Part shown: one piece after another, positions 43,777 through 53,041 of the stretch | How positions within the stretch are numbered: position 1 is the stretch's first letter | Layout of the letters: every line of letters starts with the position of its first letter | Origin: Acidobacteriota bacterium | Lineage (GTDB): Bacteria > Acidobacteriota > Terriglobia > Bryobacterales > Bryobacteraceae | Length of the DNA stretch: 64,000 nt | Direction: 5' to 3' | Assembly (NCBI GenBank): GCA_025352795.1 | Contig: JANXSF010000103.1 | Coordinates: 1-64,000, forward strand | Position numbers and translations under genes: made by a program | Notes under the pieces: model-generated | Told to the model about the DNA's origin: nothing | Databases searched by the model: none | Seen by the model: only the letters and a program-made list of their open reading frames with translations

Positions 43777-45256
43777 TAGCAATCTCCTTGCTCTGAACTT
43801 GCCCAAGCATGTGGGTATTGGAAGCGGAAATCGATGGCAGGAACGTTTGCGTGTAAATGCCCATCCAAACCATCAGCGCGATCATGGGAATCAACGTCAC
43901 CCATTCCCGTGATGTTAAATCTGTGACGTGATGTTCCACTTCATGCGATACCGGACCGAAGAAGGCGCGTTGATAGAGCCACAACATATAACAGGCGGAT
44001 AGAATCACGCCAAGGCCTGCAAACACTGCCCACCAGATGTTGACTCTGGCAGCACCCTGTAGCACCAGAAATTCTCCAACAAAGTTGTTCAACAAGGGCA
44101 TGCCGACACTGGCCAGTGTCGTAATCAGAAATACAGTGCTAAGGTATGGCGCGCAGGTGGCCACGCCACCGTAATCTTTGATTTCAAGGGAATGGTTCCG
44201 TTCGTAGAGGAAGCCAACCAGCATGAAGAGCGCACCTGTTGAAACGCCATGAGCGATCATCTGATACACTGCGCCGTCCACGCCTGCCTGATCGAAAGTG
44301 AATAAGCCGAGAACCACAAAACCCAAATGACTGACCGATGAATAGGCAACTAGCTTTTTCATATTCGGCTGAACCAATGCTACAAGGGCTCCGTAAATAA
44401 TGCCGATGATGGCCAGCGTGATAATGGGGATGCGGGCATTGTAGGCTGCTTGCGGAAACATGGGCAGACAGAATCGAAGAATGCCATATGTTCCCATTTT
44501 CAGCATGAGAGCCGCCAACATGACGGAACCGGCCGTTGGAGCTTCGACGTGCGCGTCAGGCAACCACGTGTGCAGCGGGAACAATGGGACCTTAATGGCG
44601 AAGGCGATGAAGAACGCAAGGAAGAGCCACATTTGTTCAGCGGGTTCAAAGTGCAACTGACCGTTATGCAGCTTGGCCAGGATCTGAATGTAGTCGAACG
44701 TGCCGCCCGCCTTGCCGTAGATGTAGACAATGGCCACCAGCATCAGCACGGAGCCAGCCATGGTGTACAAGAAAAATTTCACAGCGGCGTAGATGCGACG
44801 GTCGTGCCCATAGATGCCGATCAACAGGAACATGGGCACCAGACACACTTCCCAGAACACATAGAACAGGAAAAGGTCCAGACTCATGAACACACCGATG
44901 AGGCCGAATTCCAGCAGCAATAAGTAAGCGTAGAACTGGGGAACGCGCTCTTTAATGTAGTTCCATGAAATCAGCATGGAGATGGGCGTAAGCAGTGTGG
45001 TCAGCAGAATGAGCCAAATGCTGACGCCGTCAATGCCAGTGTGATAACGAATGGCGGGCGAGTCGATCCAGGCCACGTTCGATTCAAAATTCATTGCGGC
45101 AGGCGCGGCGAGTGTGGGGCCGAGCAATCCGAGTGAAACCAGAAAGATGATTAGCGCAAAGCCGATGGCGGCTTTCTTTGCGGCATCGCCAGACAAGAAA
45201 AGGACTAGAGCGAAGGCCGCCAGAGGAAGAATCAGAGTGATGTCTAGAAGGTTCAT
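43766..45256 (-). CDS. nuoM: NADH-quinone oxidoreductase subunit M
   Basis: 496 residues with about 14 membrane helices of the antiporter-like type. LLEFGLIGVFMSLDLFLFYVFWE has the proton-channel Glu, AFAIKVPLFPLHTWLPDAHVEAPTAGS is the signature broken-helix/Lys region (key words KVPLFPLHTWLPDAHVEAP), and SSVSHLGFVVLG follows. GGAGG is 7 bases upstream of the ATG at 45256; the open frame to 45316 is not used. It overlaps nuoL by 4 bases (ATGA). Confidence 0.97.
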   Translation of the reverse strand: MNLLDITLILPLAAFALVLFLSGDAAKKAAIGFALIIFLVSLGLLGPTLAAPAAMNFESNVAWIDSPAIRYHTGIDGVSIWLILLTTLLTPISMLISWNYIKERVPQFYAYLLLLEFGLIGVFMSLDLFLFYVFWEVCLVPMFLLIGIYGHDRRIYAAVKFFLYTMAGSVLMLVAIVYIYGKAGGTFDYIQILAKLHNGQLHFEPAEQMWLFLAFFIAFAIKVPLFPLHTWLPDAHVEAPTAGSVMLAALMLKMGTYGILRFCLPMFPQAAYNARIPIITLAIIGIIYGALVALVQPNMKKLVAYSSVSHLGFVVLGLFTFDQAGVDGAVYQMIAHGVSTGALFMLVGFLYERNHSLEIKDYGGVATCAPYLSTVFLITTLASVGMPLLNNFVGEFLVLQGAARVNIWWAVFAGLGVILSACYMLWLYQRAFFGPVSHEVEHHVTDLTSREWVTLIPMIALMVWMGIYTQTFLPSISASNTHMLGQVQSKEIANAR

Positions 45257-47106
45257 TTCGCACCTCCGTAAACAGCAAAGCCACCCATGACGAGTAGGAT
45301 TCCTATTAAGACCCAACTGGCGTAAGTGCGTAAGTTACCGGATTGCATCTTTCTGAGGAGACCGCCGAGTGCCATGGATGTGGTTCCGGCACCATTCACA
45401 AGAGCGTCGAACACACCGACGTCGGCACCCTTCCATAAGATTTCACGAGATCCGTTGGCGATGGGTTTCACAATGGAAACATTGTATAATTCATCGACAT
45501 AGTACTTGTCGTAGAGTGTTTGATAGATAGGCGCGAAGGCTGATGCCAGTGCACCGGGAATGCTGGGGACGAAGAGGTAGCAAATGGCGGCAAGCAAAAT
45601 TCCCGCAAGACCGGCAGCGGTAGCAATGGTAGCCAGACTTTCATCGTGAACTCCACCGTGCATTGGAAGCACTGGCGAAAGGAATTCAGGAATGTTGAAG
45701 GCATAGCCGCCGATGAGGCTGAGCACCGCTAACACAGCAAGTGGAACCCACATGACAGCAGGGGATTCGTGCGGATGGGCTTTGCCACGATACTCGCCAA
45801 AGAAGGTAAGGAAGATGGAGCGAAACACATAGAAGGCGGTCATACCAGCAGTCACCACGCCTACCCAGTACATCCAGGGTGCTCGAGCATGGGCGGCCAT
45901 CAGAATGGCATCTTTCGAGTAGTGGCCTGATAGCGGCGGCACACCGGCAATGGCCATAGCTGCAATGAACAGAACAGCGAAGGTGATGGGGATTTTTTTC
46001 ATCAACCCGCCCATCTTTTGCATGTCCTGCTCGCCAGCACAAGCGTGGATTACGGAACCAGCACCAAGGAACAGCAGAGCCTTGAAAAAGGCGTGAGTAA
46101 CAACGTGCCAAATGCCAGCGGAGAACGCGCCGACGCCACAACCAAGGAACATATAACCGAGTTGGGAAACCGTCGAATACGCGTACACTTTTTTGATATC
46201 GTTTTGCACCAGGCCGATGGTGGCAGCCATCACCGCCGTTGCCAAGCCAATGTAGGCCACAACATCCATGGCGATGGGGGCACGCTCAAACAGCGTGGCG
46301 GAGCGGGCGATCATATAGACACCAGCCGTTACCATGGTGGCCGCGTGGATGAGTGCCGATACCGGGGTGGGGCCTTCCATTGCATCTGGTAGCCAGACAT
46401 ACAAGGGAATTTGCGCCGACTTCCCAATGGCCCCTACTAGAAGTAACAAGCAGATAGTGGTTATGGAACCGTATTGCACTTCGGGGGAGATGGTGCTGGC
46501 CTTGGCGAACACCTTTTGAAAATCGAGCGTGCCAAAAGAAATCACAATCAGGAACATGGCCAAGCTGAAACCGAAATCGCCAATGCGATTGACGATGAAG
46601 GCTTTCTTACCAGCATCCGATGCGCTCTTCTTTAGGAAGTAGAAACCGATTAGCAGGTAGCTGCATAATCCCACGCCTTCCCATCCCACGAAGAGCAGCA
46701 CGTAGTTAGCGGCCAGCACCAAAGTGAGCATGAAAAACATGAATAAATTCAGGTAAGCGAAGAAGCGGTAGTAGCCACCTTCATGAGCCATGTAACCAGT
46801 GGCGTACACGTGAATCAGCGAACCAATGCCAGTTACAACCAACAGCATGACCATGGTGAGACGGTCAATCGCAAAATCAAAACCAATGTCCAGTGTGCCC
46901 GAAGAAATCCAAGTGAAATAATGTTCCACGTAGGTTTCGTTCAAGGGGGCCAGGGCGCTGAGGGCTTTGAGCACCCAAAGAAACGACAGCACGACGCTGC
47001 CCACGGCAACGGTGTTAATGACGGTTTTTGAAAACCGTCGGCCTAGCATTCCATTTATGAGGAAGCCGACCAGAGGAAAAATAGGAATTAACCAGAGTGA
47101 GTGCAT
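45253..47106 (-). CDS. nuoL: NADH-quinone oxidoreductase subunit L
   Basis: 617 residues: 14 core helices of the antiporter type plus a C-terminal amphipathic lateral helix and final span (SWVLIGILLVMGGFAVYGGAK). The proton-channel Glu is in LFVGWEGVGLCSYLLIGFYF and the Lys in GKSAQIPLYVWLPDAMEGPTPVSALIHAATMVTAGVYM (core words SAQIPLYVWLPDAMEGPTP). It is the distal proton pump of complex I, coupled through the lateral helix. It lies three bases behind nuoK. Confidence 0.97.
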   Translation of the reverse strand: MHSLWLIPIFPLVGFLINGMLGRRFSKTVINTVAVGSVVLSFLWVLKALSALAPLNETYVEHYFTWISSGTLDIGFDFAIDRLTMVMLLVVTGIGSLIHVYATGYMAHEGGYYRFFAYLNLFMFFMLTLVLAANYVLLFVGWEGVGLCSYLLIGFYFLKKSASDAGKKAFIVNRIGDFGFSLAMFLIVISFGTLDFQKVFAKASTISPEVQYGSITTICLLLLVGAIGKSAQIPLYVWLPDAMEGPTPVSALIHAATMVTAGVYMIARSATLFERAPIAMDVVAYIGLATAVMAATIGLVQNDIKKVYAYSTVSQLGYMFLGCGVGAFSAGIWHVVTHAFFKALLFLGAGSVIHACAGEQDMQKMGGLMKKIPITFAVLFIAAMAIAGVPPLSGHYSKDAILMAAHARAPWMYWVGVVTAGMTAFYVFRSIFLTFFGEYRGKAHPHESPAVMWVPLAVLAVLSLIGGYAFNIPEFLSPVLPMHGGVHDESLATIATAAGLAGILLAAICYLFVPSIPGALASAFAPIYQTLYDKYYVDELYNVSIVKPIANGSREILWKGADVGVFDALVNGAGTTSMALGGLLRKMQSGNLRTYASWVLIGILLVMGGFAVYGGAK

Positions 47107-47109
47107 CGT

Positions 47110-47424
47110 TTAGTTCTTCATGCTGCTGACATCGTCGATGGTCAGAGTGGAGCGGTTCTTAAAGACGGTGAGAATAATTGCCAGTCCGACGGCTGCTTCA
47201 GCAGCAGCCACCACCATAACGAAAAAGCTATAAATGTGGCCGTCCACCTGACGGAACTGATAGGAGAAGGTGACGAAGGTGAGGTTCACTGCGTTCAACA
47301 TCAGTTCAATAGACATGAACACGGTGATGATGTTGCGACGGATGATAAAGCCCGCTGCGCCGATCATAAACAAGATAGCGCTTAATGTAAGGTAGTAATT
47401 CAACGGGACGGGCACATTGGGCAC
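47110..47424 (-). CDS. nuoK: NADH-quinone oxidoreductase subunit K
   Basis: 104 residues, three membrane helices. The second helix holds the conserved Glu of the proton channel ([14 protein letters not shown]), the third [15 protein letters not shown] has the second one. Membrane subunit linking the quinone site to the antiporter subunits. It directly follows nuoJ (1-base junction). Confidence 0.97.
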   Translation of the reverse strand: MPNVPVPLNYYLTLSAILFMIGAAGFIIRRNIITVFMSIELMLNAVNLTFVTFSYQFRQVDGHIYSFFVMVVAAAEAAVGLAIILTVFKNRSTLTIDDVSSMKN

Positions 47425-47925
47425 TTAGTCAATCTCCTTGCGGGCCAAAACCATTGCCCCAACGATAGCGATTAAAATCAGGACACTGGTTACTTCAAAT
47501 GGCAGCAGGTACTTGGTGAAAATCGCCATGCCGATTTCCCTTGGACCACCGCCAGTGAAATCTCCGAAAGATACGGAGCGCATTGGAGGAAGAGTAAAGT
47601 TGATCAGGTAGACAAACGCGCCGATCAGGAAAATCACCACCGGACCACCGATGTATGCAACCACAGGAGCCTTCCATGGGTTGCGTTCCTCACCAGCGTT
47701 TAACAACATGATGACGAACAGGAACAGCACCATGATGGCACCAGCATAGACCACTAACTGCGCGGCGGCGATGAACTCGGCACCCAATAACAGATAGAGG
47801 ACAGCCAGTGACCCCATGACGCCAATCAGCGAAAGCGCACTATTGATGGGGTGCGTTTGCAGGATCAGGCCAAGAGCGCTGGCCACCGCGAACATTGCGA
47901 AGACGATGAATAATATCAGGTCCAT
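47425..47925 (-). CDS. nuoJ: NADH-quinone oxidoreductase subunit J
   Basis: 166 residues with five membrane helices (ALSLIGVMGSLAVLYLLLGAEFIAAAQLVVYAGAIMVLFLFVIMLL is the core; key words LGAEFIAAAQLVVYAGAIMVL). Part of the proton-conducting path beside the quinone chamber. It begins 3 bases after nuoH with no nuoI gene between, which is unusual. Confidence 0.97.
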   Translation of the reverse strand: MDLILFIVFAMFAVASALGLILQTHPINSALSLIGVMGSLAVLYLLLGAEFIAAAQLVVYAGAIMVLFLFVIMLLNAGEERNPWKAPVVAYIGGPVVIFLIGAFVYLINFTLPPMRSVSFGDFTGGGPREIGMAIFTKYLLPFEVTSVLILIAIVGAMVLARKEID

Positions 47926-47928
47926 TAG

Positions 47929-49125
47929 TTATCCCTTCAACGCCACAAAGAAGGCGGTAATTAGCATGTTCAGTAGCGCGGCGGGGAACATAAACAGCCA
48001 GGCAAATCGCATGAGTTGGTCATAACGGAAGCGCGGCAGTGTTGCACGAATCCAGATAAATACGAAGAGCAGAATGAACGTTTTGGCACCATACCAAAAT
48101 AACCCATTGATTGCGGCACCTAGGGCTGGCCATACGAAAGCACCTGCCAGGAAGATGGCACCAATGCCGCTGATCACTACACCAAAGACCGGGAACGTTA
48201 TTTTATCGAAAGGCCTAGCGGCGTGCATGGCGTGGAAGAATAACATACCGGCCGCCGCAAAGTGGACCAGCGCAGCGAATACACCAGAGCCTGCTTGACT
48301 GGGAATCGGCGAATGCCAACCACCTAAAAACAAGACCGTAGCGACAGAGCAGACCGTGATCATGTTGGCATATTCGGCCATGAAAAAGCCCGCGAATTTC
48401 ATGGAAGAATATTCGACATGGAACCCAGCCACCAGTTCGTTTTCCGCTTCAGGCAAATCAAACGGGATGCGATTCGTTTCAGCAAAGGCGGCAATCATGA
48501 ACAGGAAGAAGCCGAAAATCTGGCCACCAGTGAAAATATTCCAGTTGGGGATGCCATACCAGTTGCCTGCTTGGGTATCCACAATTTCACGAAGATTCAG
48601 GCTGTTGGATAAAATCAGCGGAGCAGCAATGGCCAGGGCCATGGGCAATTCGTAGCTCACCATTTGAGCAGCGCTGCGCAATCCGCCCATTAAAGAATAT
48701 TTGTTGTTAGACGCCCAGCCAGCCAAAGCTATTCCATAGACACCCAAAGAACTGACTGCCAGGATGAGCAGAATACCTATGTTGATATCGGCCAGACCCA
48801 GATTGGTTTTGATGCCGAATATTTCAACAGCGGGGCCAAATGGAATTACGGAAATGCTGAGCAATGCTAGAAAAACAGCTAGAAACGGTGCCAGAACATA
48901 AAAAACCTTGTTGACGTGATCAGGAATCAAATCTTCTTTGGTCATCAACTTCACAACATCAGCAAGCGGCTGAAGGAGTCCGTGCGGGCCCACTCGATAA
49001 GGACCGACGCGCGCTTGCACGTGAGCGATAACTTTGCGTTCTACCCATTGCAGGTAGGCCAAGGTGGTGAGAAGGATAAAGGCCACCAGGCCTGTTTTCA
49101 CCAAAGTGATTATTATAAATTCCAT
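47929..49125 (-). CDS. nuoH: NADH-quinone oxidoreductase subunit H
   Basis: 398 residues with about eight helices. ERKVIAHVQARVGPYRVGPHGLLQPLADVVKL (key words RVGPYRVGPHGLLQPLAD) and the quinone-site loop ETNRIPFDLPEAENELVAGFHVEYSS (key words RIPFDLPEAENELVAGFHVE) are the family signatures. It holds the membrane end of the quinone channel and anchors the peripheral arm. Somewhat longer than typical (about 330-350), mostly through internal loops. Confidence 0.97.
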   Translation of the reverse strand: MEFIIITLVKTGLVAFILLTTLAYLQWVERKVIAHVQARVGPYRVGPHGLLQPLADVVKLMTKEDLIPDHVNKVFYVLAPFLAVFLALLSISVIPFGPAVEIFGIKTNLGLADINIGILLILAVSSLGVYGIALAGWASNNKYSLMGGLRSAAQMVSYELPMALAIAAPLILSNSLNLREIVDTQAGNWYGIPNWNIFTGGQIFGFFLFMIAAFAETNRIPFDLPEAENELVAGFHVEYSSMKFAGFFMAEYANMITVCSVATVLFLGGWHSPIPSQAGSGVFAALVHFAAAGMLFFHAMHAARPFDKITFPVFGVVISGIGAIFLAGAFVWPALGAAINGLFWYGAKTFILLFVFIWIRATLPRFRYDQLMRFAWLFMFPAALLNMLITAFFVALKG

Positions 49126-49140
49126 GACGTTCGTTAGAGC

Positions 49141-51249
49141 TTAGCCTTTTGAAACGGGTTGCCCATAAAGCTTGCCTGGGGCCTCCATCACTGCATTCAA
49201 CGTTTTTGAGTATCGGCCTAATGTACCTGAAGTAAACAAGGTGTCACCAGTAGTACGAATCGAATCTATTTCCACAAACACCGGAACCCGGCCATTCACA
49301 GGCATGGTTTGCGCCGCCCCACCCGTCATCAAAACTGGCAATGCAACATTATATCCACGGATGGTAGAACGAATCTCTTCAAATACTGCATCCACATTAC
49401 TGGCGCCCATCTTTGAAGTCGCATCTGCGCCCATGGCCCTTGCCAGCAAACCCAGAATCGCCAAATCTGTTTTGGTGCCCATCATTTCAACAGCCTTTTT
49501 CAGGCGCTGCACTTGACCAGTGGTGTTGGTAATGGTGCCGTTCTTTTCATAACCTGAAGCCGAAGGCAGAACCACGTCGGCACGCTGAGCCGTTTCCGTA
49601 AGGAACATATCTTGAACCACAACGAATGCATTTGTTGACGCTAGCTTTGTGTGTACCAGCGGATTTTCACCAATGACCCACAACATGCCAAGCGCGGGAT
49701 CGGCCAGCATGTTCGCCATACTCTTGCCAGGCTTTTCGACAGGCTTGTAACCAGGGTACAAATCAGGCGTGACGCCCATGTCCACGGCACCGCGAGAATT
49801 GGATGCATCCATCAGACAGATATATTTTACAGGGATGCCAAGAGTGTCACCGAAGGCTACCAGTTTGCGAACAGCCTCGCCTTTGACTGATGCGCCGATG
49901 AGAATGATGAGGTCGCCAGCAGCCGCCAGCTTATCTTTCAATCCTTCCACTGCGGTTACTTCCTGACCTTCACTGGCACGCACTGCGACAGCGGCGATAT
50001 CGTCTTCACGAACCGGACCACGAGTGACAGTAAATACTTTGGCTTTGTGATGACGAACATTGGCGCGAATCTGATTGGCAAGCAGCGGATGCTGTTGCGA
50101 CAAATCACTGCCGACAATCAACACACCCTTGGCCTTGTACAGGTCGTCCACAGAGGCTAGAGCATCGGTCTTGCCACTTAACGCGTCCAGCAATGTGACA
50201 ATGTCACCACTGCGCGGATGATCAATATTATTGGTGCCCAGCACTTGCCGAGCGAACTTCTGTAACAAGAAGTTTTCTTCGTTGGAATTGCGAGTGGACC
50301 CGATAACGCCAATGGATCCGCCAGCCGCTTTCACTGAAGTAAACTGCGCTGCCACAGCCTTTAGCGCGTCGGTCCAGGACACAGGCTGCAACTCACCGTT
50401 CATGCGAATCATGGGCGATTGCAAACGCTCTGCATGATGATTGAAATCGAACGCATAGCGGCCTTTGACGCACAGGAACTCTTCGTTAATGCCGCTGCGA
50501 TCACGATTATTAGCGCGTACAATTTCATCGCCACGTGTGCCTAGGGTGGTCTTGCAACCATCGCCGCAATGGGTGCAGATGGTTCCGGTGTGCTCCATTT
50601 CCCACGGGCGGGTTTTATAACGGTAGGCACCGCTGGTGAGCGCTCCCACCGGGCAGATGTCAATACACGCACCGCATTCATCACATTCCAAATGGTCGAC
50701 ATGGCTGGGTGTAATTTCCGAATAGATTCCGCGATTGGTTAAGCCCAGCGCGCCCACTCCCATACCTTCATCGCAAACACGAATGCATCGATAGCAAAGA
50801 ATGCAACGGGGGCTATCGTAAAACACAACTGGGGACCATTGTTTTTCTGGCACATGCTGCTTCACTTCGGTATAACGACTTTCGCCCACACCGTAGCGGA
50901 ACACCATGTCTTGCAGTTCGCATTCGCCACCCTTGTCGCACACTGGGCAATCCAGTGGATGATTGGACAGCAAGAATTCAAGAGTAGTTTTGCGAGCCTT
51001 CACCACGGCGTCGGACTCGGTCTGTACAACCATGCCTTCAGCCACGGGAAGCGTGCAAGCCGTTTGTAGTTTAGGAAACTTTTCTACTTCAACCAGGCAC
51101 ATGCGGCAGGCAGCCTGCAAAGACATTCCTTCGTAGTAGCAGAAGGCTGGAATTTCCGATGCCAACCGTTTGCACGTTTCAATGAGCAGTTCCCCAGTGG
51201 GAGCTTGCACCTGTTTTCCGTTGATTGTTAGCGTTACCTGATCAGCCAT
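49141..51249 (-). CDS. nuoG: NADH-quinone oxidoreductase subunit G (iron-sulfur/molybdopterin-like)
   Basis: 702 residues. The N-terminal [2Fe-2S] ligands are C37, C48, C51 and C65. HPLDCPVCDKGGECELQD binds the next cluster, CILCYRCIRVCDEG and CDECGACIDICPVGAL two [4Fe-4S] clusters, and CTHCGDGC with CVKG the extra N7-type cluster. The molybdopterin-fold part follows (about 215-650) without a bound cofactor. It carries electrons from NuoF toward the quinone. Shorter than the Escherichia coli protein (908) by trimming of the C-terminal part. Seven bases behind nuoF, 15 before nuoH. Confidence 0.96.
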   Translation of the reverse strand: MADQVTLTINGKQVQAPTGELLIETCKRLASEIPAFCYYEGMSLQAACRMCLVEVEKFPKLQTACTLPVAEGMVVQTESDAVVKARKTTLEFLLSNHPLDCPVCDKGGECELQDMVFRYGVGESRYTEVKQHVPEKQWSPVVFYDSPRCILCYRCIRVCDEGMGVGALGLTNRGIYSEITPSHVDHLECDECGACIDICPVGALTSGAYRYKTRPWEMEHTGTICTHCGDGCKTTLGTRGDEIVRANNRDRSGINEEFLCVKGRYAFDFNHHAERLQSPMIRMNGELQPVSWTDALKAVAAQFTSVKAAGGSIGVIGSTRNSNEENFLLQKFARQVLGTNNIDHPRSGDIVTLLDALSGKTDALASVDDLYKAKGVLIVGSDLSQQHPLLANQIRANVRHHKAKVFTVTRGPVREDDIAAVAVRASEGQEVTAVEGLKDKLAAAGDLIILIGASVKGEAVRKLVAFGDTLGIPVKYICLMDASNSRGAVDMGVTPDLYPGYKPVEKPGKSMANMLADPALGMLWVIGENPLVHTKLASTNAFVVVQDMFLTETAQRADVVLPSASGYEKNGTITNTTGQVQRLKKAVEMMGTKTDLAILGLLARAMGADATSKMGASNVDAVFEEIRSTIRGYNVALPVLMTGGAAQTMPVNGRVPVFVEIDSIRTTGDTLFTSGTLGRYSKTLNAVMEAPGKLYGQPVSKG

Positions 51250-51255
51250 TTATTA

Positions 51256-52566
51256 TTAACCTACCGATACCAATTCGTTCTTCGCCAAGGGGTTCTTCGC
51301 AACGTAGGCTTCAAACTCGCCCCTGAATTTTTCCACAAGAGAGATAGTCGGCAATGCCGCTGCGTCTCCGAGTGGACAGAAGGTGCGGCCCAACATATTT
51401 TTTGCCAAATCACCTATTAAATCAATGTCGCGGGTCATGCCTTGGCCATCGGTCACGCGTTGCAGCATTTTGCGCAACCAGGTTGTACCTTCACGGCAAG
51501 GAATGCACCAACCACAACTTTCATGTTGATAGAAGCGCATGATGCGCAGCGCCACTTTCACCATATCTGTGGTCTCATCCATCACCACCATGCCGCCTGA
51601 TCCTAGCATGGACTTCGCCTTGGCCAGCGAATCGTAATCCATGTTTAAGTCGCACTCATCGGCACGTAGAATCGGGCACGACGAACCACCAGGAATCACT
51701 GCTTTCAACTTACGACCATTGGGAATGCCACCAGCTACTTCGTTGATGAACTTCATCATCGGAAAGCCCAGGGGCACTTCGTAAACACCAGGCTTATTCA
51801 CATGACCGGCAATGCAGACCATGCGGGTGCCGCCGGCTTTGGGAATTCCCAGGTCGGCAAAAGCTTTGCCTCCATCTCGGATAATTGCAGGAACAGCGCA
51901 GAAGGTTTCTACGTTATTAAGAACAGTGGGACATTGAAAAGCACCGGAAACAGCGGGGAACGGAGGACGGATACGCGGAATGCCGCGATTGCCTTCCAGC
52001 GATTCCAGCAACGCTGATTCTTCGCCACATTCGTAGGCACCAGCGCCAGTCTGCGTATAAAGATCGAACTTAAATTGCGAGCCAGCAATGCTCTTACCCA
52101 GAAACCCGTGCGCATAGGCTTCGGCCAGAGCCTTGTCCATAATGTCGATCAGGTAGCGGTATTCGCCGCGAATGTAGATCCAACCTTTTTCGGCACCCAC
52201 GGCAAGAGCGGCAATCAGAATTCCTTCAATCAACTGATGAGGATCGAACTCAATCAACAACCTGTCTTTGCAGGTGCCTGGTTCCGATTCATCGGCATTC
52301 ACAACAATGTATTTCGGCTTGTCTAATTGACGGGGCACAAAACCCCATTTCATACCGGTTGGAAATCCTGCTCCACCACGACCGCGCAAGGAAGAAGCTT
52401 TCACTTCGTCAATGATCTGTTCCTGCGACATGCCGATCGCTTTTTTCAAAGCCTCATAGCCTTGGTGCGCAAGATACGTGTCGATTGATTCGGAATTCGG
52501 AAGTCCAAAATTCCGAGTGACTATCTTTACTTCAAGCGGACTGGGTTCGTTATAAAGCCTGCCCAT
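51256..52566 (-). CDS. nuoF: NADH-quinone oxidoreductase subunit F (NADH/FMN site)
   Basis: 436 residues. The NADH/FMN-binding region is GRGGAGFPTGMKWGFVPRQ with NADESEPGTCKDRLLIE, and the [4Fe-4S] ligands are C-G-W-C-I-P-C (HESCGWCIPCREGTTWL) with the last Cys in FCPLGDAA. It oxidises NADH and passes electrons to FMN and the chain of clusters. It overlaps the end of nuoE closely, as in most nuo operons. Confidence 0.97.
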   Translation of the reverse strand: MGRLYNEPSPLEVKIVTRNFGLPNSESIDTYLAHQGYEALKKAIGMSQEQIIDEVKASSLRGRGGAGFPTGMKWGFVPRQLDKPKYIVVNADESEPGTCKDRLLIEFDPHQLIEGILIAALAVGAEKGWIYIRGEYRYLIDIMDKALAEAYAHGFLGKSIAGSQFKFDLYTQTGAGAYECGEESALLESLEGNRGIPRIRPPFPAVSGAFQCPTVLNNVETFCAVPAIIRDGGKAFADLGIPKAGGTRMVCIAGHVNKPGVYEVPLGFPMMKFINEVAGGIPNGRKLKAVIPGGSSCPILRADECDLNMDYDSLAKAKSMLGSGGMVVMDETTDMVKVALRIMRFYQHESCGWCIPCREGTTWLRKMLQRVTDGQGMTRDIDLIGDLAKNMLGRTFCPLGDAAALPTISLVEKFRGEFEAYVAKNPLAKNELVSVG

Positions 52567-52567
52567 T

Positions 52568-53041
52568 TTATTTACACTCCCCTAGTATGGAGTCGAACTT
52601 TTCTGGTGTGACGTAGTGATGAAAAGTGTAGTTCACTTGGATGGCCGGCGCCCAGGAACAAGCACCAATGCATTCCACTTCTTCTAGCGAATAGTGGCCG
52701 TTATGCTGTGTTTCCAGGTGTTTCAGGCCTAGCTTCTTACAAGCATGATCATAAAGTTCCGTGCCGCCCACCAGCATACAAGCCACGTTGGTGCAAACTT
52801 GCACATGATATTTGCCCATCGGTTTGCGATGCAGCATGGAATAGTAGCCCAGCACTTCTTCCACTTCAATCACTTTGATTTTCAGCCGCTTGGCTACTTC
52901 AGCCATGAGCTCCGGCGAGATGGAACCAACCTCGTCCTGCCCATACATCAGCATGGGAATCAGTGCCGCTTTTTGGCGACCCTCTGGGTAATGCGTCACC
53001 ATATCGGCGAAGCGCTTTTCAAGTTCCGGGGAAAATGTCAT
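52568..53041 (-). CDS. nuoE: NADH-quinone oxidoreductase subunit E ([2Fe-2S])
   Basis: 157 residues. The thioredoxin-like fold carries the [2Fe-2S] ligands in CTNVACM (C-x4-C) and CIGACSWAP (C-x3-C). It forms the electron-input module with NuoF. The ATG at 53041 overlaps the nuoD stop (ATGA) and is preferred over an in-frame start at 53050. Length is normal. Confidence 0.96.
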   Translation of the reverse strand: MTFSPELEKRFADMVTHYPEGRQKAALIPMLMYGQDEVGSISPELMAEVAKRLKIKVIEVEEVLGYYSMLHRKPMGKYHVQVCTNVACMLVGGTELYDHACKKLGLKHLETQHNGHYSLEEVECIGACSWAPAIQVNYTFHHYVTPEKFDSILGECK